A stretch of 64,000 bases of DNA, taken from NCBI RefSeq assembly GCF_002939865.1, contig NZ_MDEE01000003.1, positions 119,585-183,584 of the forward strand. Direction: 5' to 3'. Below are positions 1-8,950 of the stretch, piece by piece. The notes beneath the pieces were generated by a model. That model had not been told where the DNA came from. It was given only the letters and a program-made list of their open reading frames with translations, and did no database searches. Position 1 is the first letter of the stretch. The number at the start of each line of letters is the position of its first letter. The DNA is from Xanthomonas dyei (lineage in GTDB: Bacteria; Pseudomonadota; Gammaproteobacteria; Xanthomonadales; Xanthomonadaceae). Position numbers and translations under genes: made by a program.

Positions 1-7
1 AGGCAGA

Positions 8-700
8 TCAGGCGGAAGCGGCAGGCGAGGGCGCACGCGCACCGAACAGCGCCGTGCCCACGCGCACCATGGTGGCACCGGCCGCGATCGCTTCGGCAAA
101 GTCCGCGCTCATGCCCATCGACAAGGTGTCCACCTGCCGATGGCGCTGCTGCAGCTGCGCGAACAGGTCCTGCATGCGCGCGAACGCCGCAGCCCGACGC
201 GCCTGGTCCGGGAACGGCGCCGGGATCGCCATCAGCCCGCGCAATTGCAGCCGCGGTTGCAGTGCGATGGCGTCGGCCAGGCGGTCGATGGCGTCGGGCG
301 CGCAACCGTACTTGCTGTCCTCATCATCGATATTGACCTGGATCAGCACATTCAACGGCGCGCGGTCGTCCGGGCGGTGGCGCGCCAGCAGCGGAATCAA
401 CTTGGCGCGGTCCACCGTCTGCACCCAGTCGAAGCATTGGCTGGCGATATCGGCCTTGTTGGACTGCAGGTGGCCGATCAGGTGCCATTCCAGCCCCAGC
501 TCGTGCAGCGCGGCAATCTTGGCCTGCGCCTCTTGTACGTAGTTTTCGCCGAAGGCACGCTGGCCCTGCGCCGCCAATGCGGCGACGGCATCGGCCGGTT
601 TGGTCTTGGACACCGCCAGTAACCGGACGTCGGTACGCGCATGCTCGGCTGCTGCGGCATGGATGGCATCGAGAATCTGCTGCAGCGACGAAGCCGGCAC
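8..700 (-). CDS. yggS: YggS/PROSC-family PLP homeostasis protein
   Basis: A 230-residue protein of the usual length for the YggS (PLPBP) family, cytosolic proteins that bind pyridoxal 5'-phosphate without known enzymatic activity and keep PLP and amino-acid pools balanced. The PLP-lysine motif AVSKTKP is at residues 29-35 (K32 by analogy with E. coli K36). The C-terminal phosphate-binding motif SMGMSADF and the closing VRVGTALFG are present. The start is GTG at 700, where the family's N-terminus is expected. It is divergent from pilT, and yggS beside pilT is a widespread arrangement in Proteobacteria. Family assignment is secure; no substrate is implied. Confidence 0.95.
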   Translation of the reverse strand: MPASSLQQILDAIHAAAAEHARTDVRLLAVSKTKPADAVAALAAQGQRAFGENYVQEAQAKIAALHELGLEWHLIGHLQSNKADIASQCFDWVQTVDRAKLIPLLARHRPDDRAPLNVLIQVNIDDEDSKYGCAPDAIDRLADAIALQPRLQLRGLMAIPAPFPDQARRAAAFARMQDLFAQLQQRHRQVDTLSMGMSADFAEAIAAGATMVRVGTALFGARAPSPAASA

Positions 701-1026
701 GTGGCGATCCAGAAAGAGACAGGAGCGCTAGTGTGCCGCCGCCGCTGGCTTCCTTCCAGCGCGCCGTGACCGCGCTGACGGCGGTAGCGCTTGAAGGCAG
801 TAGCGCTGCGGTGAGGTGGAAGGGGCAGCTGCTGCATGCGCAAGCCAGCCTGGCTGTAGCCGAGACAGGCAAGCGCCGTGCCCGGCCACGCCCGAAAACA
901 ACGCCTTCAGCCCCGCGCGGCGCTGCCGACCTGAACCGGCGCAACGCCGCTTCCCGCCAGCAGCCAGAACGCTATACTGCCGGTCGGGGAGTACCTTCCA
1001 ATCGCAGCCTAGGGGAAAAGCAGCGC
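701..1026. other. Divergent yggS-pilT intergenic region
   Basis: Carries the promoters of both flanking genes. For pilT, a TATACT box at 973-978 resembles a -10 element, but the best -35 at 16-bp spacing (TTCCCG, 951-956) matches only half of the consensus, so the promoter is tentative. An open frame continues leftwards from pilT to 577 but has no ribosome-binding site or conserved content, so I do not extend pilT into it. Nothing else is recognised. Confidence 0.35.
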
Positions 1027-2064
1027 ATGGATATCGCTGAACTATTGGCGTTTTCTGTCAAGAACAAGGCATCGGACCTGCACCTGTCTGCAGGGCTGCC
1101 GCCGATGATCCGTGTCGATGGCGATGTCCGTCGCATCAATATTCCGGCGTTGGACCATAAGCAGGTGCACGCGCTGGTGTACGACATCATGTCGGACAAG
1201 CAGCGGCGCGATTACGAAGAATTCCTCGAGGTCGACTTCTCGTTCGAGATTCCCTCGCTGGCGCGCTTCCGCGTCAACGCATTCAACCAGAACCGTGGCG
1301 CCGGTGCGGTGTTCCGCACCATTCCCTCCGAAGTGCTGACGCTGGAAGACCTGGGCTGCCCGCCGATCTTCCGCCAGCTGATCGACCAGCCGCAGGGTCT
1401 GATCCTGGTCACCGGCCCGACCGGTTCGGGCAAGTCGACCACGCTGGCCGGCATGATCGACTACATCAACAAGAACGAATACGGCCACATTCTCACCGTC
1501 GAGGATCCGATCGAATTCGTGCACACCTCGCAGAAGTGCCTGATCAATCAGCGCGAAGTGCACCGCGATACGCACGGTTTCAACGAAGCGCTGCGCTCGG
1601 CCTTGCGCGAAGACCCGGACATCATCCTGGTCGGCGAGTTGCGCGACCTGGAAACCATCCGCCTGGCGCTCACCGCCGCAGAAACCGGCCACCTGGTGTT
1701 CGGCACCCTGCACACCAGCTCGGCGGCCAAGACCATCGACCGCATCATCGACGTGTTCCCGGCTGGCGAAAAGCCCATGGTGCGCTCGATGCTGTCCGAA
1801 TCCCTGCGCGCGGTGATTTCGCAGGCATTGCTCAAGAAAGTGGGCGGCGGGCGCACCGCGGCCTGGGAAATCATGGTCGGCACCCCGGCGATCCGTAACC
1901 TGATCCGCGAAGACAAGGTGGCGCAGATGTATTCGTCGATCCAGACCGGCCAGCAGTACGGCATGCAGACGCTGGATCAGCATCTGCAGGACCTGGTCAA
2001 GCGCAGCCTGATCACGCGCAATCAGGCCCGCGATTACGCCAAGGACAAGCGGGTATTTGAGTGA
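1027..2064 (+). CDS. pilT: Type IV pilus retraction ATPase PilT
   Basis: A hexameric cytoplasmic ATPase of the GspE/VirB11 superfamily that depolymerises type IV pili, driving twitching motility and DNA uptake. The 345 residues match the family length. Visible features are the N-terminal motif ASDLHLSAG (residues 15-23), Walker A GPTGSGKST (130-138), the Asp box and Walker B around DPDIILVGELRD, and the His box TGHLVFGTLHT. The start at 1027 gives the canonical MDIAELLAF N-terminus, although the frame is open further upstream. It is followed by pilU in the same orientation, separated by a repeat element, as in other pseudomonads and xanthomonads. Confidence 0.98.
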   Translation: MDIAELLAFSVKNKASDLHLSAGLPPMIRVDGDVRRINIPALDHKQVHALVYDIMSDKQRRDYEEFLEVDFSFEIPSLARFRVNAFNQNRGAGAVFRTIPSEVLTLEDLGCPPIFRQLIDQPQGLILVTGPTGSGKSTTLAGMIDYINKNEYGHILTVEDPIEFVHTSQKCLINQREVHRDTHGFNEALRSALREDPDIILVGELRDLETIRLALTAAETGHLVFGTLHTSSAAKTIDRIIDVFPAGEKPMVRSMLSESLRAVISQALLKKVGGGRTAAWEIMVGTPAIRNLIREDKVAQMYSSIQTGQQYGMQTLDQHLQDLVKRSLITRNQARDYAKDKRVFE

Positions 2065-2176
2065 TTCGGGAATCGGGAATCGGGAATGGGGAATCGCAAG
2101 AGCGCGCCCCTGACTGGTTCCGGCTCCTGGCTTGCAGATTTTCCAATTCCCGATTCTCGATTCCCAATTCCCGGCT
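2065..2176. repeat. GGGAATC-type inverted-repeat intergenic element, copy 1
   Basis: Fills the pilT-pilU gap. The left part is a short tandem run of GGGAATC units; the right part contains the complementary words ATTCCCGATTC and ATTCCCAATTCCC, so the element can fold into a long hairpin. The word GGGGAATCGCAAGAGC near 2089-2104 recurs as its reverse complement at 10717-10740, and a diverged version lies at 21047-21230. The unit looks like a dispersed palindromic repeat rather than a gene-specific regulator. It could attenuate or stabilise the pilT-pilU transcript. Confidence 0.7.
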
Positions 2177-2191
2177 CCAAGGGAGCACGCC

Positions 2192-3322
2192 ATGAGCACC
2201 ATCGACTTCACCTCCTTCCTCAAGCTGATGGCGCATCAGAAGGCGTCGGATCTGTTCATCACCTCCGGCATGCCGCCGGCGATCAAGGTAAACGGCAAGA
2301 TCAGCCCGATCACGCAGACGCCGTTGACCGCGCAGCAGAGCCGCGATCTGGTGTTGAACGTGATGACGCCGTCGCAGCGCGAAGAGTTCGAAAAGACCCA
2401 CGAGTGCAACTTCGCCATCGGCGTGTCCGGGGTCGGGCGTTTCCGTGTGAGCTGCTTCTATCAGCGCAATCAGGTGGGCATGGTGCTGCGTCGGATCGAG
2501 ACGCGCATTCCCACCGTGGAAGAGCTGAGCCTGCCGCCGGTGATCAAGACGCTGGCGATGACCAAGCGCGGCATCATCATTTTCGTGGGCGCCACCGGTA
2601 CCGGTAAGTCGACCTCGCTGGCGGCGATGATCGGTTACCGCAACCAGAATTCCACCGGGCACATCATCACCATCGAAGACCCGATCGAATTCGTGCACAA
2701 GCACGAAGGCTGCATCATCACCCAGCGCGAAGTCGGCATCGATACCGATAGCTGGGAAAACGCGCTGAAAAACACCCTGCGCCAGGCGCCGGACGTGATC
2801 ATGATTGGCGAGGTGCGCACCCGCGAGGGCATGGACCACGCGATCGCCTTCGCCGAAACCGGCCACCTGGTGCTGTGCACGCTGCACGCCAACAATGCCA
2901 ACCAGGCGATGGACCGCATCATCAACTTCTTCCCGGAAGACCGCCGCAATCAGCTGCTGATGGATCTGTCGCTGAACCTCAAGGGTGTGGTGGCGCAGCA
3001 ACTGATTCCGACCCCGGATGGGCGCAGCCGCCGCGTGGCGATGGAGATCATGCTCGGCACACCGCTGGTGCAGGACTACATCCGCGACGGCGAGATCCAC
3101 AAGCTCAAGGAGATCATGAAGGAGTCCACCAACCTGGGCATGCGCACCTTCGACCAGAGCCTGTTCGAGCTGTATCAGGCCGGCGAAATCAGCTACGAAG
3201 ACGCGCTGCGCTATGCCGACTCGCAGAACGAAGTGCGCCTGCGCATCAAGCTCTCGCAGGGCGGCGATGCCAAGACCCTGTCGCAGGGGATGGATGGCGT
3301 GGAGATTGCCGAAGTTCGGTAA
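2192..3322 (+). CDS. pilU: PilT-like retraction ATPase PilU
   Basis: A paralogue of PilT and accessory retraction ATPase of the type IV pilus. In other species it works together with PilT rather than alone. The 376-residue product begins MSTIDFTSFL, contains KASDLFITSGMPP, Walker A GATGTGKST, a DVIMIGEVRTREG Walker B/Asp box, and the His box TGHLVLCTLHA. It has the longer, variable C-terminus typical of PilU. I chose the ATG at 2192 because it gives the family N-terminus and lies just after GGGAGC; an upstream in-frame start at 2132 falls inside the repeat element. A terminator follows the gene. Confidence 0.97.
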   Translation: MSTIDFTSFLKLMAHQKASDLFITSGMPPAIKVNGKISPITQTPLTAQQSRDLVLNVMTPSQREEFEKTHECNFAIGVSGVGRFRVSCFYQRNQVGMVLRRIETRIPTVEELSLPPVIKTLAMTKRGIIIFVGATGTGKSTSLAAMIGYRNQNSTGHIITIEDPIEFVHKHEGCIITQREVGIDTDSWENALKNTLRQAPDVIMIGEVRTREGMDHAIAFAETGHLVLCTLHANNANQAMDRIINFFPEDRRNQLLMDLSLNLKGVVAQQLIPTPDGRSRRVAMEIMLGTPLVQDYIRDGEIHKLKEIMKESTNLGMRTFDQSLFELYQAGEISYEDALRYADSQNEVRLRIKLSQGGDAKTLSQGMDGVEIAEVR

Positions 3323-3401
3323 TGCGTCGTCTGTTGCCGCAGCGCTTGCACCGGCTGCGGCCAGCGCCTGGCGCGGTGGTCTGCAGTGCTTGATCAAAAC
3401 G

Positions 3402-3427
3402 GCGCCCCGCATCGGGCGCTTTTTTTG
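3402..3427 (+). terminator. Rho-independent terminator after pilU
   Basis: Perfect 6-bp GC stem GCGCCC/GGGCGC with a 6-base loop (CGCATC), followed at once by seven T residues. It lies 80 bases after the pilU stop and ends the pilT-pilU unit before the YitT-family gene. Confidence 0.85.
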
Positions 3428-3515
3428 TAGACGCGATTCCCCTGTGGTAACGCACGCGTCCCGCACTGGAGAGGCGGTATCGCTGCTGTTTCAGATGTAA
3501 CCAGGGTGGCCGATA

Positions 3516-4268
3516 GTGTCTAATATCGCACCTCATTGCACCCCCAAACCCGTGAGCCTTCCCGATTCCGATCTCCGTCCGGAGCAAGAACCGTTGCCCG
3601 ACGACGGCACCGTGGTCACCTCCGGGCCGTTGACGCCACCGCCGGATTCGGCGGGAACCACGGCCGACGACCACGCGCATCATCATTCGGTGGCCGAGGA
3701 CGTGCAGGGCATGGTGCTCGCCACGCTGGTGGCCTCGCTCGGCCTGGCGATCTTCGCCAAGGGCGGGCTGATGATCGGCGGCATGGCCGGTGTCGCCTTC
3801 CTGCTGCACTACGCGTTGCATTGGAATTTTGGCCTGGTGTTCGTGCTGGTCAACCTGCCGTTCTACTGGTTGAGCGTGCGCCGCATGGGCTGGGAATTCA
3901 CCCTGAAGACCTTCGCCGCGGTCGGTGCCTGCGGCGCCTTGACCGACCTGCTGCCGCGCTGGGCCGAATACGCGCACATGCGCACCGCGTTTGCGGCCAT
4001 TGTCGGCGGCGCGCTGGCCGGGCTGGGTATCCTGTTCTTCATTCGCCACCGCGGCAGCCTGGGCGGAATCGGCATCCTGGCGGTGTATTTGCAGCGCGAA
4101 CGCGGCTGGAGCGCAGGCAAGGTGCAGATGAGCTTCGATGCCATGCTGATGCTGGTCGCCTTCTTCGTGCTGACACCGGACAAGGTGCTGTATTCGGCGC
4201 TAGGCGCGCTGATGCTGAGCCTGGTGCTGATGTTCAACCACCGCCCGCACCGTTACATGGGCGTGTGA
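3516..4268 (+). CDS. YitT-family (DUF161) integral membrane protein
   Basis: A 250-residue inner-membrane protein. The first 65 residues are polar, proline-rich and include a His-rich patch (DDHAHHHS); the rest has about five to six hydrophobic segments. The family's glycine-rich patterns are visible as GGLMIGGMAGVAFLL and GSLGGIGILAVYLQ, and a short charged tail ends the protein. YitT proteins are conserved but functionally uncharacterised. The gene stands alone: a terminator precedes it and a non-coding stretch follows. The polar N-terminal extension is longer than in most relatives, so a start further in cannot be excluded. Confidence 0.85.
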   Translation: MSNIAPHCTPKPVSLPDSDLRPEQEPLPDDGTVVTSGPLTPPPDSAGTTADDHAHHHSVAEDVQGMVLATLVASLGLAIFAKGGLMIGGMAGVAFLLHYALHWNFGLVFVLVNLPFYWLSVRRMGWEFTLKTFAAVGACGALTDLLPRWAEYAHMRTAFAAIVGGALAGLGILFFIRHRGSLGGIGILAVYLQRERGWSAGKVQMSFDAMLMLVAFFVLTPDKVLYSALGALMLSLVLMFNHRPHRYMGV

Positions 4269-4697
4269 TCTGCCAGGCGACGTCGTCGTTCCCCATGTAG
4301 GAGCGCACCTGGGCGCGATGCAGCTTTACCGATAACCCGTGGTGCCCGGGTTCCACCGGCAATCGGTGTGCAAGTTCAAGCGTTGCATCAGCCTGCGTGC
4401 GCCGAAGAGCGCATGCACGTCATGCCGTTGTCGACGTAGCACTGCGCACTGCGTGTTTGGGTGCGCATGCGCCCATGCGGGCCAGATCGTCCGGTTCCTC
4501 GCCACGTGCCAGGCCTCGATGCAGGTTGCCTCGCGACCCAGCGCGGCGTCGCTATCACTGCTGGCGTAGCGTTGCGCATCGCCATGCAGGCCTGGAGAGA
4601 CGAAGTCAGCGCTGACATTGGACGCATCGCCATCGCGTGGCAGCTGGCCTGGACAGCATCAAGCAGCGCTCGCAGTCTCCACGGCCACGTTCGGTGG
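4269..4697. other. Intergenic stretch without a recognisable gene
   Basis: Between the YitT-family gene and the 3' end of the leftward operon. Short frames here on both strands overlap each other, lack ribosome-binding sites and have low-complexity Arg/Ala/Cys-rich translations. No terminator with a T-run or known RNA element is seen. Confidence 0.5.
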
Positions 4698-5927
4698 CTA
4701 CTCTGGCTGCGTAGTCGCGGTTACCACCGCCACGCTGGCTCGCTCGCGTCTTGAACCCAGCGGCAGGGTCGCGACTTGAGTGCCGGGAGCGTCGTACAAC
4801 CACAGCGCACAACACCCTTCGGGGGAGGTCAGATAGCTGCTGCGAAAGGCCACAATGCTGGCGCTGTAGCACGCCTGGCCGCGCCGCACACGAAAGTCGG
4901 CGACATAGTCGAAGGTGTAGTGGCCCGCATCGTGCCAGGGCCATTGATCGGCTTCGTCGGGATCGCCGCTGGTCTGCGCCGGGCAGCGTGCAGCAGGGTC
5001 CGGTGCACGCTGCGTGCCGTCCGGTGCGAACGCAAGCTGCTGCAGCTGCGCGTTGACGGCTGCCTGTAGTTGCGGGTGTTGCGCCAGCCAGTGCGATGCC
5101 TGTTGTTCTTCGGCGGTGGCACTGGCTGCTTGGCGCGATGGTGTCGCCAGCGTGTGCCGGTAGCGATAGCGCACCTGCAGTACTTGCGTCTCCACGCGTT
5201 CGCCGGGCAAGGACAACGGGCGCGATACCGTCACCGTATCCTGAAAATAATCGCCATCGCGGTAGGCCGCGTAGCTTTTGCCATCGATGCGCAGCCAGTA
5301 CAAGGCCTGATCGCTGCCGCGGCCGTTGATGCTGAAGCTGCCGGGCGTGCCATCTGCGTCAACTGCAGTGGCGACTGCCGGGCGGAAGCCCTGCGCGCGG
5401 TCGTAGCGCAGCACGGAGATGTCGTTGAAGAGTCCGGTGCCGCCGACATATGCATCGTCTATCAGATCGCGCTGACCGTCTTCGTCCAGGTCGGCCAATG
5501 TGTAGTGGTGATTGCCATTTTCAGCGATGTCGTTCTCTGCACTGGCACTGGTGCTGCGGTAAGCCTGCACTGCCAGCCACTCCGCATCTGTCACACCCAC
5601 TGGCTGCACGGCTGGGGGTGCTTCGGCATCGTCGCTGTCGTCCGGCCTGCCGAGATCGAAGCTGAGCCCGGTGGTGTCGGCATGGCGCTGCAGCACGGTA
5701 TCGATCGGGATGGGGTTGCCGATTGGCTCGGCGACGATTTCGCGCCGCAATTGTTCCAGTACCTGCGAGACCGTCGCGGTGGTTGGCGGGGCCGCATGTG
5801 CCTGGAAAACCAGCCCGGCATGGGCGACGAGCACGAGCAGGCAGCCGTTGCGTGTCCTTGCCGACACAGGCGATGGCAGCATGCCGAAAGCGTGTCTGCC
5901 TCCGTGCTTGAACATCCGCGCGCTCAT
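4698..5927 (-). CDS. Hypothetical secreted protein with an FG-GAP-like D-x-D-x-D motif
   Basis: A 409-residue protein with a hydrophobic stretch and an AHA-A signal-peptidase-like site at about residues 40-45, so it is probably exported; translation could also begin at the second Met (residue 5). I recognise no catalytic domain. The segment LADLDEDGQRDLIDD is a Ca2+-binding-loop-like motif as in FG-GAP/VCBS repeats, and the C-terminal tail of the first gene of this operon carries a similar DLDGDGELDVLL. The start codon overlaps the tag stop (ATGA), so it is the last gene of a three-gene transcript. The shared motif suggests that the first and third products work in the same process. Confidence 0.75.
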   Translation of the reverse strand: MSARMFKHGGRHAFGMLPSPVSARTRNGCLLVLVAHAGLVFQAHAAPPTTATVSQVLEQLRREIVAEPIGNPIPIDTVLQRHADTTGLSFDLGRPDDSDDAEAPPAVQPVGVTDAEWLAVQAYRSTSASAENDIAENGNHHYTLADLDEDGQRDLIDDAYVGGTGLFNDISVLRYDRAQGFRPAVATAVDADGTPGSFSINGRGSDQALYWLRIDGKSYAAYRDGDYFQDTVTVSRPLSLPGERVETQVLQVRYRYRHTLATPSRQAASATAEEQQASHWLAQHPQLQAAVNAQLQQLAFAPDGTQRAPDPAARCPAQTSGDPDEADQWPWHDAGHYTFDYVADFRVRRGQACYSASIVAFRSSYLTSPEGCCALWLYDAPGTQVATLPLGSRRERASVAVVTATTQPE

Positions 5928-6463
5928 GCTGCCTGCATCCAGGCCGGTTTGAGTTTGGCGATGCGTTTGAACGCCGGGCATTGCGCGTGATGTGCGCCGG
6001 GCAGGTAGCCCAGACTCATCAGGAATTCGCCGGTGATTTCGCCGCCGGTGAAGCGGAACGTCTTCTTGAACAGTTTCACCCAGGCCGGCTTGTCGAGCGG
6101 ATGCTGCGCATCCAGCCATTGCGCAAAACTGCCATGCGAACGGCGCAAGGTCTGGATGACCTGCGCGTTGTGGATGGCCGCCAGGATTTTCAGACGGTTG
6201 CGGATGATGCCGGCGTCGCTCATCAAGCGCGCAATCTCGGTGTCGCCATAGGCCGCGACGGTATCCACATCGAACCGGTTGTACGCCTGCTGAAAATTGC
6301 CGCGTTTGCGCAGGATGGTTTCCCAACTCAGGCCGGCCTGATTGATTTCCAGCACCAGGCGTTCGAACAGTTCGCGTTCTTCGCGCTGCGGAAATCCATA
6401 TTCGTGGTCGTGGTAATGCCCGTGCACCGGGTGGCCGGGCGCGATGCTGCAGTAGCCGCTCAT
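5924..6463 (-). CDS. tag: DNA-3-methyladenine glycosylase I
   Basis: A cytosolic base-excision-repair enzyme that removes 3-methyladenine from alkylated DNA. The 179 residues fit the Tag family. The zinc-binding residues are recognisable: an N-terminal Cys (C5), His in YHDHEYG, and a C-terminal HHAQC pair. The segment LVLEINQAGLSW carries the Glu equivalent to E. coli E38, which recognises the methylated base. The start at 6463 overlaps the stop of the upstream membrane-protein gene (ATGA), and the stop overlaps the next start. A repair gene sandwiched between two envelope proteins is an odd partnership. Confidence 0.95.
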   Translation of the reverse strand: MSGYCSIAPGHPVHGHYHDHEYGFPQREERELFERLVLEINQAGLSWETILRKRGNFQQAYNRFDVDTVAAYGDTEIARLMSDAGIIRNRLKILAAIHNAQVIQTLRRSHGSFAQWLDAQHPLDKPAWVKLFKKTFRFTGGEITGEFLMSLGYLPGAHHAQCPAFKRIAKLKPAWMQAA

Positions 6464-8304
6464 GGGTGAGGTTCCGGCCGGATGCCTACTTCGTTGGGTG
6501 TGATGTGGATGCGTCGGCCTCCAGGCAGCGCCAGGTCCGGCCAGCGATTGGGCCGCGTCTGTAGCTGACCATTGCGCAGCGCTTGGCTCACTTCGCTCAT
6601 GGCCGCGCCGTCCAGGGAGTAGAGCTTTGCCGTACCGGCTTGATACCAACCACCGCCGTTGCGGGTCTGCAGCTCGCAAGCAACCACATAGTCGGCGCCG
6701 AGATTGCACAACAGCACATCGAGCTCGCCGTCGCCATCGAGGTCGCTGCTGCTGACAACGCAGTTGCTGTTGCCCTGCGTGCAGGCGCCCCAGAGCATCT
6801 TGGACCGCACCAGGTAGTGCCACCAGTCCGCTGGCGGCTCTGCCTGGCCGGCGGCTACGGTGACGTGCTTGCGGATTTGGGTCAGGTCGGTCAGCTGTTT
6901 GTCCTTCTGGTCTTCTACTGTCTCACTGCCTGCCCAGCGGCTGGTGCGTGCCAGTAACTGCTCCAGCTTTTGCTTGCGCTCCGGGCTGCCAGCAAAGGGG
7001 GGCGTCGCGCGCAGCGACTGCACGGCCAGATAGCCGCGGCGGCCATTGTCGAAACGCAGAAATTCCAGATTCTGTTGCAGGGTCTCGGGCGTGTCGTTGG
7101 CAAGGCGCTGCATCTGGCTCTGCACGGTGATGCGATACGGGTCGAGCAGCGGTGTATTGACCAGCACTGCCAGCCCGATCACCACCCACGATAGCGCCAT
7201 GTTGCCGCCGGCCAGCTGCGGTAGCCAACGATCGGCGCGCGGCCGCAGCACCGCGAACGCATAGGCCATGGCATATGCCAGCGCCAGCGCGGCCAGCAAC
7301 GCCGCGCAGATGCGTTCGCTGGTCCAGCCGTGCTGCGCAATGCGCAGACCCACCGCGTAGGCGGCCAGCGCCGCATGCAGCGGCAGGCTGAGCAAGCCGG
7401 CCTCGATCATCCGACGCAACCAGCGCGGATACGGCGGCAGCCCGCTGCCATCCTGGTACACGGCGTTGGTGAACAACACTAGCCCGAACACCAGGCTCAG
7501 CAGGATCGACGCCGCCGAACGGGTCTGCCAGAGCGCCTGCAGCCCGGTAAACGGCAGCACCAGCAGGAACAGCAGCGCGATGCCGGCCAGCAGCGGGAGC
7601 AGCCCGGTGCAGAGGGCGAACAGGATCTGCCGCATCACCTGCACCGCGCGGTGCTGGGTCCGCCCGATCAGGATGCCCAGCCCGGTGATGGCGCCGGTCG
7701 CCAGGTAGGCGAACGCCTGTTCGCGGAACAGTTCGGCAAAGAACCTGATCTTGACCAGCGCGAACAGGCTGGCCCATAGCCCCAGCACCATCCAGCACAC
7801 GCCCACGAACAACAGCGCCAGTGCCAGGGTCAGGCCGTTCTGCCAGGCGTATTCGAACAGGTCGTGGTAGCCCGCCCGCCAATGGCCGTGCAGCTGCCGA
7901 TGTTGCATCCAGGGCAGCGCGACGAACCAGCCGACCGTGATGGTGAAGCCGAACGGACCAAGCACCCGCGCGACCTGCAGGGCCGGCGCGCCAGTACTGC
8001 TCCACGCCGCCCAGCTGCCCAGGGCAGCCAACACCAGCGTACTTGCTGCCACGTGCTGCCACAGGCGCCAGTCGCGAAGATCCTGCACGCTCAGCAGTAC
8101 CAGGCTGGGTACGATCGCCACCACGGTGTACCAGCAGATTCGGGCGCCCAGTTCGGTGAAGGGCCACACGCCCTGTTGTTGTCCCGCTGCGGCCAGATAC
8201 AGCAGGCCGCCCTGCAAGAGCGCCACCAGTACGATCAAGACGCGGGTCTGGCGGGGCAGTGGCGTGTCGGAGCGCGCGGGTACGGTTCCAGGTGTAGGCA
8301 GCAT
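6460..8304 (-). CDS. DUF4153-type polytopic membrane protein with a D-x-D-x-D C-terminal tail
   Basis: A 614-residue protein with about twelve hydrophobic helices over residues 20-410, then a soluble tail of about 200 residues. The membrane part resembles DUF4153 proteins: an FGFTITVGWFVALPW region, and the GSGLPPYPRWLRRMIEAG segment after a long helix. The tail contains DLDGDGELDVLLCNLG, an FG-GAP-like calcium-loop motif. Function is unknown. The ATG at 8304 has AAGGA six bases upstream; the frame could begin at a TTG at 8334 but without support. It is the first gene of the operon with tag and a secreted protein, and divergent from yqgE. Confidence 0.8.
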   Translation of the reverse strand: MLPTPGTVPARSDTPLPRQTRVLIVLVALLQGGLLYLAAAGQQQGVWPFTELGARICWYTVVAIVPSLVLLSVQDLRDWRLWQHVAASTLVLAALGSWAAWSSTGAPALQVARVLGPFGFTITVGWFVALPWMQHRQLHGHWRAGYHDLFEYAWQNGLTLALALLFVGVCWMVLGLWASLFALVKIRFFAELFREQAFAYLATGAITGLGILIGRTQHRAVQVMRQILFALCTGLLPLLAGIALLFLLVLPFTGLQALWQTRSAASILLSLVFGLVLFTNAVYQDGSGLPPYPRWLRRMIEAGLLSLPLHAALAAYAVGLRIAQHGWTSERICAALLAALALAYAMAYAFAVLRPRADRWLPQLAGGNMALSWVVIGLAVLVNTPLLDPYRITVQSQMQRLANDTPETLQQNLEFLRFDNGRRGYLAVQSLRATPPFAGSPERKQKLEQLLARTSRWAGSETVEDQKDKQLTDLTQIRKHVTVAAGQAEPPADWWHYLVRSKMLWGACTQGNSNCVVSSSDLDGDGELDVLLCNLGADYVVACELQTRNGGGWYQAGTAKLYSLDGAAMSEVSQALRNGQLQTRPNRWPDLALPGGRRIHITPNEVGIRPEPHP

Positions 8305-8383
8305 CGTCGGTCCTTGGCATGCAATAGGCGGCAAGTATGGCAGCGGCCCTGCGCGCGGCGGAACGAACGGCTAGAATGCGGCC

Positions 8384-8950
8384 ATGTCTGTTTTGCCCAC
8401 GCCTCTGGCCAACCAACTGCTGATCGCGCTCCCGGCGCTGTCCGATCCCACCTTTTCGCGCAGCGTCGCGCTGATTTGTCAGCACGACGAAAACGGCGCG
8501 ATGGGCGTGCTGGTCAACCGGCCGTCCGAGTACACATTGGGCGAAGTGCTGTCGCAAATGGGCATCGACACCGACGATGCGCAGCTGCGCGAGCAGATCG
8601 TGCTCAGCGGCGGGCCGGTGCACCCGGAGCGCGGTTTTGTGATCCACGACGATGCGCGCGAATGGGATTCCAGCCTGGAAGTGGGGCAGGGTGTGTTCCT
8701 GACCACGTCGCGCGACATTCTCGAAGCCATGGCCGCCGGCGAAGGCCCGCGCAATGCGCTGGTGGCGCTGGGCTGCGCGGGCTGGGGCGCGGGCCAACTG
8801 GAGTTCGAACTTGGCGAGAACAGCTGGCTGACCGCGCCATCGGATGCCAACGTGCTGTTTGCCACCGCGCTGGAAGATCGCTGGCAGACCGCTGCCGGGC
8901 GCATCGGCGTGGACCTGTTCCGGCTCACGGATTATTCCGGGCATGCCTGA
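8384..8950 (+). CDS. yqgE: YqgE/AlgH-family protein
   Basis: A 188-residue member of the YqgE/AlgH (UPF0301) family, cytosolic proteins of unclear biochemical role; in Pseudomonas the name AlgH comes from an effect on alginate production. Family hallmarks are [16 protein letters not shown] near the N-terminus, [19 protein letters not shown], the [13 protein letters not shown] segment and [11 protein letters not shown]. The stop overlaps the ruvX start by eight bases. yqgE-yqgF(ruvX)-pyrB is a conserved gene order in Gammaproteobacteria, though pyrR, found in pseudomonads, is absent here. Confidence 0.95.
   Translation: MSVLPTPLANQLLIALPALSDPTFSRSVALICQHDENGAMGVLVNRPSEYTLGEVLSQMGIDTDDAQLREQIVLSGGPVHPERGFVIHDDAREWDSSLEVGQGVFLTTSRDILEAMAAGEGPRNALVALGCAGWGAGQLEFELGENSWLTAPSDANVLFATALEDRWQTAAGRIGVDLFRLTDYSGHA

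Noticed and set aside
577..1026. N-terminal extension of pilT to give 495 residues
   Set aside because: The extra 150 residues are Arg/Ala/Pro-rich, lack a ribosome-binding site and are absent from the PilT family, which starts at MDIAELL.
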